Origin: Microplitis mediator
Taxonomy: Eukaryota > Arthropoda > Insecta > Hymenoptera > Braconidae
Assembly (NCBI RefSeq): GCF_029852145.1
Contig: NC_079973.1
Location: forward strand, 8,452,385 to 8,516,384
Length of the DNA stretch: 64,000 nucleotides
Direction of reading: 5' to 3'
A program made the translations under genes and the position numbers. Shown here piece after piece: positions 59,199 through 64,000 of the stretch (position 1 is its first letter; the number at the start of each line of letters is the position of its first letter). A model generated the notes under the pieces. That model worked only from the letters and a program-made list of their open reading frames with translations, had not been told where the DNA came from and did no database searches.

Positions 59199-60884
59199 AT
59201 TCCCCTTGACACAATGTATACTCGTATTCGCATGGTATAATCCCCTTTTACTCCTTCCTACCATTACGATCAATCTCTCAGTGTCTGTTACGTATAATTG
59301 TACAGTTCTCTCTATATTGTCTTTGTGGGATTGACTATCCCTCGATAATTTAGAAAAGATGTTTCAGCTGTCCTACAGTATCTTTAAAAAGTATAGAAAA
59401 TAAAACAATAGCGTGATAGAACTTTTTATTTCAGTACCTTATTTGACCAATCAATTGAATATCTTTATTTCAATTTTATTTTCAATCCGAATTGGTACTG
59501 TCACTTGGAACTCTCAAGATCTAAAAGTAGAATTGCTACACGTATGAAGTAAATCGAAAGTTTCCATCAGTGAAGTGATTATGAAGAAATTGTTCGTAAA
59601 CTTTTACTGATTGTATTACTCTTCACTGAGTTCTTATTTAATAAATCATATAAATAAAACTACATACAAAGAATAATGCGTTTCACATCAACTCCGCATT
59701 TAATTCTCGTTTACTCTGCAAATTTTTGATACTGTGTATTTCAGAACATTAGCATTTTTCAGTTACAACAAGAAACTTACGAATTTAAAAAACTATGCAT
59801 CTTTGTGAGCGAATTTATTCAGAAATAATCAGTCTTTATTTTTACTATCTTGACAGAACGACTAAAGATGTCTGTAGAAATCCCAGTTTCAGAAAACCAG
59901 ACTAAATTTAATAAATTTATCGATATTTAAAATTCTAATTTTCTAATCAATAAGTAAAATAATAATAAAAAATTATTCACATGGTAGCTATTATGAGATA
60001 GTGAGAAGAGTTGTATAATCTATTGTGTATCGATTCAATCAGGGAAATCCGGCTTCGAATGTAAATTGCGTGAATTTTAGTTGGTGATTACTGTATCGCA
60101 TCCTTTTGGTTTCTCTCTCACTACATCGGATAGTATCATCATTATGCTTATGCGTTACGCGGTGAAACAAATTGTGTTGGGTGGTATATATGAAACAGAA
60201 AAGGTATATGAGATAGAAAGAGAAATAAAGCGAGAATTTATTGGTGGCAATCAATGAAAATCATTTGTAGGATTTCCATGCTCTCATGAAGGTGCAAACA
60301 CTCCAAGCTTTTTTCTTTTTTGTACATTGATTAGTGTTTTTCAATTTTTTTCATATTTGTAAGGGCACTTGAGTCTATGTATGTATTTATGTTGATATGC
60401 ATTCTATATCTACAAGTATAATGTAGAGACAACCAACAAAAAAAACTCGGTCAAAAGATCTGTGGCATGTTGAAAACCTTTAAAATATTTCTCTACAGTT
60501 CCGTTGTGGATCTACACTGTACGTATATTTTTAATTTCTTTTTTTTTTTTTTTTTTATTAGCATATTTTTTAATGGATGGCCAGAAGCTTAACGATTGAT
60601 GGAAATACTTTTTAGGATGTTGCAATATTAATAACATAATATTTTTTTCGTAGAAAATCTAACCCATAAAAATACGAGATCTGATGAAAAGTACATTCAA
60701 AGAATTTTTTTCATTTCAATAATTCGCTGTGTACTTTTTTTTTTTTTTATTTTTGTTTAACGTTATTGATGTTCTATTTTTATTTTTCTCATTTTTAAAT
60801 CCCAGTTTACCTCACTAATAACGCAGGATAATTTATCACAACTTATTTTTTCACCTTTTTTACACCAGAAATTTTTATTCTGCT
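56308..60884. other. Non-coding stretch with repeats and microsatellites
   Basis: 56390-56700 is GC-rich and probably the 5' region of the minus-strand unit. 56940-57190 resembles the dispersed GAGCTC-type repeats. A T tract runs at 57220-57247. 57330-57490 is GC-richer and open (WYMWADHRIRRLGSKWF) but unrecognised. (TA)n at 59163-59194. 58980-59160 and 60000-60250 are unique. No gene supported. Confidence 0.45.
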
Positions 60885-61075
60885 ATTGCACAACTCATTT
60901 GCGAAGCAATGAGATATGTTTTGCTAACGCTTACTCGGTCTGAGCTGATTCACTCACGTACAGAACATTTTACACTCGTTCAAATATGCTCAACAAGAAT
61001 AAAATTCGTAGCATTTGAAAGGTAATTTATCTATGAATAAAACGAATATTATTTCAAATCATTTTTTGTAAAGAT
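60885..61075. repeat. Single end of the ATTGCACAMCTC element family
   Basis: ATTGCACAACTCATTTGCGAAGCAATGAG resembles the ends at 8174 and 41927 and contains a GCGAAGC mini-hairpin (60901-60907). Opposite end not found. Confidence 0.5.
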
Positions 61076-61348
61076 AATAATTAAAAAACCTGAGATGTCC
61101 GTCAGTATGTACTAGGGTGTCCAATATTTACCAAGTTGATTATTTATAGCACCCCCTAAATTTTTAGTTTATAGTCAAAAAAAAAATATCAGACTAGCAA
61201 CAATTCTAAATATTCATATTAAACCTTGCCCTAAAGACAAAAAATTTTCATTTAAATATCATGAGAATTTGGCAAATTTTAATTTGCAACGTGTATTCAA
61301 GATGGCCGCGGAAGCTCAAGTCGCTTTAGAAATGAATCGCATCGACAC

Positions 61349-61455
61349 GATGTGGGTATTTTGTCGTGGGTATTTTGTCACAGGTGTTTTAGTTTGCGGT
61401 TATTTTGGCAGCGGGGATTTTGTTGTCGGATATTTTGTCATGGGTATTTTGGCAT
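61349..61455 (+). repeat. Array of about 18-bp GGGTATTTTGTC units
   Basis: GGGTATTTTGTCGTGGGTATTTTG-like words recur six to seven times with variation; the 18-bp spacing leaves frames open at 61269-61457. I consider the frame incidental. Confidence 0.75.
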
Positions 61456-62869
61456 AAGGTCAACTGTCGTGTTACTGAAAGAATTGTTGAACTTAGACAA
61501 AAAAACAATAAATACAGATGAACGGATTCGTCTTTTCTTCGTAAGTATCCCTGCATGATATTTTTAATTTCGTAGTCTTACTTAAAAGAAAAATCACTCT
61601 CCTTACAAAAACGTTATTTGCTATGTACGTAAAGTGATTTATTTTAAAACCTAGCAACACCAAGTGACAGAATTATTTCAAGTTTGACATTCACTTTGAA
61701 TGAACTTTTAATTTTCGTTGATGTTGTTAATAAATATTTTATTAATTATATATTAAATTTCAGCAAAAAGAAAACCTCCACAATAGATGGAAAATCTGTG
61801 CAGAAAGCTGCTTACGTAATCATGAAAATCATGATGACCAACAGTTTAGCAAAATAGTGTACATGAAAGGGAATAACTCCTGGCTCGCTGAAAGTATCAA
61901 GTTGTTCATTTGCTGAAACTGCTAAAATTAAAGAAAAATTATTCTACATAGGAAATTTATGACTTTATTTACACTAGGGTTTTATATATGCCACTTATTC
62001 ATCTTTCGTTTACAGATATTTTGATCAAGGCATTCAAATGAACTGATAGTGTTGTCAGTTGTCACTTGGCCCATTGGTTAAGGCGTGCGGATGACAGACT
62101 TAAAAATATAGAAAAAAAATTTGAAGATGGTGTAAGCAGCAGCACTAGGCGTTTAAATACAACGAGAACGTGAGGAGTTAGACTTAGAAAATTAAAAAAA
62201 AATCATTTTTTATTTCCTAATGAAATTTCCAAACAGTGGTTGAGCTTTTAGTAACCAATTAATTATAAGTTATCACTACTTCTATTGTTTTACAATAATT
62301 TTTTTAACACAGTTCAGGTTTTGACTGGATTGATTGTTTTTCATCTTTTTATTTCTCGAGTAACTTTCTCTGAATACTTTGTTTTCTTGGTTTATTATTT
62401 CATCTAAAGTGTACCGTAAATAATTGTAAAACAAGAACACAGTAAATACAGCTTTTTCACTTGAAAAAAAAAAAAATAATAATAATAATAAGAACAATAA
62501 TGAAATCATCAATTTTAATTAGTTAATATCTTTCGTTTAATAAGTATCCTATTTGTAATGAGTATTTATTGTTTATCAACTCATGTAAATTGTCTGTTGA
62601 ATGTTCATTTTCTGTATGTATTAATTGAAATCAACTAATTAGTTTAGTATATCTATTTATGGTTAATTTAATTTTATAAATTAATTAAAAATATCTGTTG
62701 TTTTTTATTTAAATTAATAAATTTACCCAAATCTTAACAAAATTTATGGTAATGTTTTATTTCATTTCAATGTTTTGTTTTTCCAAGCCTTTAAATGCCC
62801 CCGCAAAAAGCGAATGTTAAAAGTGCGGTAAATCCCTTGTAGAAAAAAAAAATATTGACAACGGGGTCG
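61456..62869. other. Non-coding AT-rich stretch
   Basis: A tRNA-like A-box (TTGGTTAAGGCG, about 62074) lacks any B box. (ATA)n-like tract at 62476-62490. No gene seen. Confidence 0.5.
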
Positions 62870-62912
62870 GTCTTAGCACAATACTAGGCTACCAAGGCTT
62901 GGCCTCCAAAGG

Positions 62913-63170
62913 TTGGTCCAAGATCTGATTAACGTTCAAGTGACGAGCCTCAGTTTGCCAGTCTTGGGCCAAGATTCAGCCATTACTGAAGTAAGAAGCC
63001 TTGGTTCGCCAGTCTTTGGCCAAGATTCAGCCACTACTCAAGTAACAAGCTTTGGTTTGTCAGTCTTGGAGCAAGGTTCAGCCAATACTCAAGTGGCAAG
63101 CCTTGGCTTGTCAATCTTGGGCCAAGATTCAGCCAATACTCAAGTCACAAGCTCTGGTTTCCCAGTGTAA
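62913..63170 (+). repeat. 51-bp tandem repeat, open in one frame
   Basis: Four to five units of 17 codons (SLGLSILGQDSANTQVA-like). The multiple-of-three period keeps the frame open across 85 codons. The translation shows no recognisable domain. Confidence 0.8.
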
Positions 63171-63210
63171 ATAACAAATGGTACCTAAAAACCTCTGGCT
63201 TCTATGAATA

Positions 63211-63276
63211 GCGTAACAGCCTAGTGGATAAAACACTTGCCTACCAGCCATGAAGGACCAGGTTCGAGACCCAGCA
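63211..63276 (+). other. tRNA-like segment inside fold-back element
   Basis: TAGTGGATAAAAC (about 63222) resembles an A box and GGTTCGAGACC (63261-63271) is a good B box. Flanking stems do not form a full tRNA. A tRNA-derived SINE head is the likely source. Confidence 0.55.
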
Positions 63277-63560
63277 AATGCAAAAAAAAATTAGTTTCAT
63301 CAGTTTACCGGATTTCTCTGTGTACAAATTTATTTCCATATGTTACCATCCCGCACATGTCTACTAAATTTTTTTTTTTTTTTTAATTTATTTTTAATAA
63401 GTAGAGGTGCTTATTCAGCAACAGTCTTGGCACAACACTGTCACTCAAGCTTGGCTCGGTGTTATCATTTCGATGCTTAAACAGACTTGGGCCAAACTTG
63501 GATTTCAAGCTTCCCTCAGAGTTAATAAGTCTTGCGCCAAGCCGCGGCCTGTTGTTTTTT

Positions 63561-64000
63561 CTTATAAGGGATATCCAACATTTTATTTGTGATTTATCAA
63601 GTTGTCTTTAAGTCGACTATTATTGATATTCCTTAATTTATAAACATCAAGTGTTTAAAAAATAAGTCTTTAAAACAACATATGTGTTGTATTTATTGAT
63701 TAAAAAAAGACATCTTGTTGTGTGGTTCAAATATTACCGTCGTTGCGAGATTACACATAGTTGTCTTATATAGTACAATTAAAGTTGAATTAAATTACAA
63801 ACCATTTTGGCAACTTTTTGCAATGCCTAAAAGATGGCAAATGTTTCATGTCTCTGGAAGCAACATTTGTACGTCTTATTTATATCAAAAAAGGTGACTT
63901 TGTCATCTCTTTGTAAGACATCTTGAAGACATCTTAAAGCTGTCTGTGTGCTACTTGGGTGGCAATTTATTAAAAAATTTGGCTTCCATTTTTTTTATCA
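63561..64000. other. Non-coding; AAGACATCTT words near the right edge
   Basis: GACATCTTGTTGTG, AAGACATCTTGAAGACATC and TTGTCTTTAAGTC words suggest another word-array element running towards the edge. No gene seen. Confidence 0.4.

Larger units (their letters stand above)
62870..63560. mobile_element. Fold-back element with TTGGCC array and tRNA-like centre
   Basis: The left half (62880-63172) is a 51-bp tandem array (GTCTTGGGCCAAGATTCAGCC-type units). The centre holds a tRNA-like segment (63211-63276). The right half (63415-63560) has GACTTGGGCCAAACTTGG, TCTTGGCAC and TTGCGCCAAGCCGCGGCC words. Layout array - tRNA-like - array parallels 1532-2486. Clear terminal repeats were not found. Confidence 0.6.

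Noticed and set aside
62067..62110. tRNA-like A box (TTGGTTAAGGCG)
   Set aside because: No B box or acceptor stem downstream; only a weak SINE-like trace.

Overview
This window reads as AT-rich, non-coding-dominated animal DNA, most likely from an insect. Homopolymer runs, (TA)n and (CA)n tracts and short inverted-repeat elements fill most of it. A parasitoid hymenopteran is my best guess from the overall style of the repeats, but that is inference and no host gene confirms it. I find no complete, confidently identifiable host gene. Every clear protein signature belongs to a mobile element, and nearly all are broken by stops or frameshifts.

Layout. 1-1265 (minus): decayed Ty3/gypsy-type gag-protease-RT remnant running off the left edge. 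1.5-2.5 kb: fold-back element with perfect 16-bp ends, 72-bp tandem repeats and a tRNA-like centre; a cousin lies at 39.06-39.47 kb. 3.5-4 kb: hairpin cluster, possibly a solo LTR. 6.5-7.0, 12.0-13.15, 13.9-14.4, 21.2-21.9, 30.5-31.0 and 44.7-44.8 kb: fold-back elements, mostly flanked by TA, whose interiors are arrays of self-complementary words. 8.17-10.1 kb: a 1.9-kb element with arms of about 300 bp. 16.3 and 29.0 kb: two inverted copies of a TA-flanked element of about 525 bp. 22.8, 32.3-33.1 and 42.9-44.0 kb: LTR sequences. 22.4, 33.6, 38.7 and 62.9-63.6 kb: TTGGCC/GGCCAA word arrays. 40.60-40.67 kb: a well-formed type III hammerhead ribozyme, the most remarkable signal here.

46.2-49.65 kb (plus): a broken MULE-like DDE transposase, followed in the same frame after one TGA by a Ulp1/C48-type cysteine protease domain. 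49.95-56.3 kb (minus): an unrecognised, broken gene converging on the transposase. It is split by a 5.09-kb R1-clade non-LTR retrotransposon (50352-55442) with an exact 12-bp target-site duplication and a poly(A) tail.

The parts do not form a host pathway; they record layered insertions (an element inside an element at 12.0-13.15 kb, hairpins inside a fold-back at 21.2-21.9 kb, R1 inside a gene at 50-55 kb). The ribozyme, with two long complementary loops, is the best candidate for an undescribed functional RNA.
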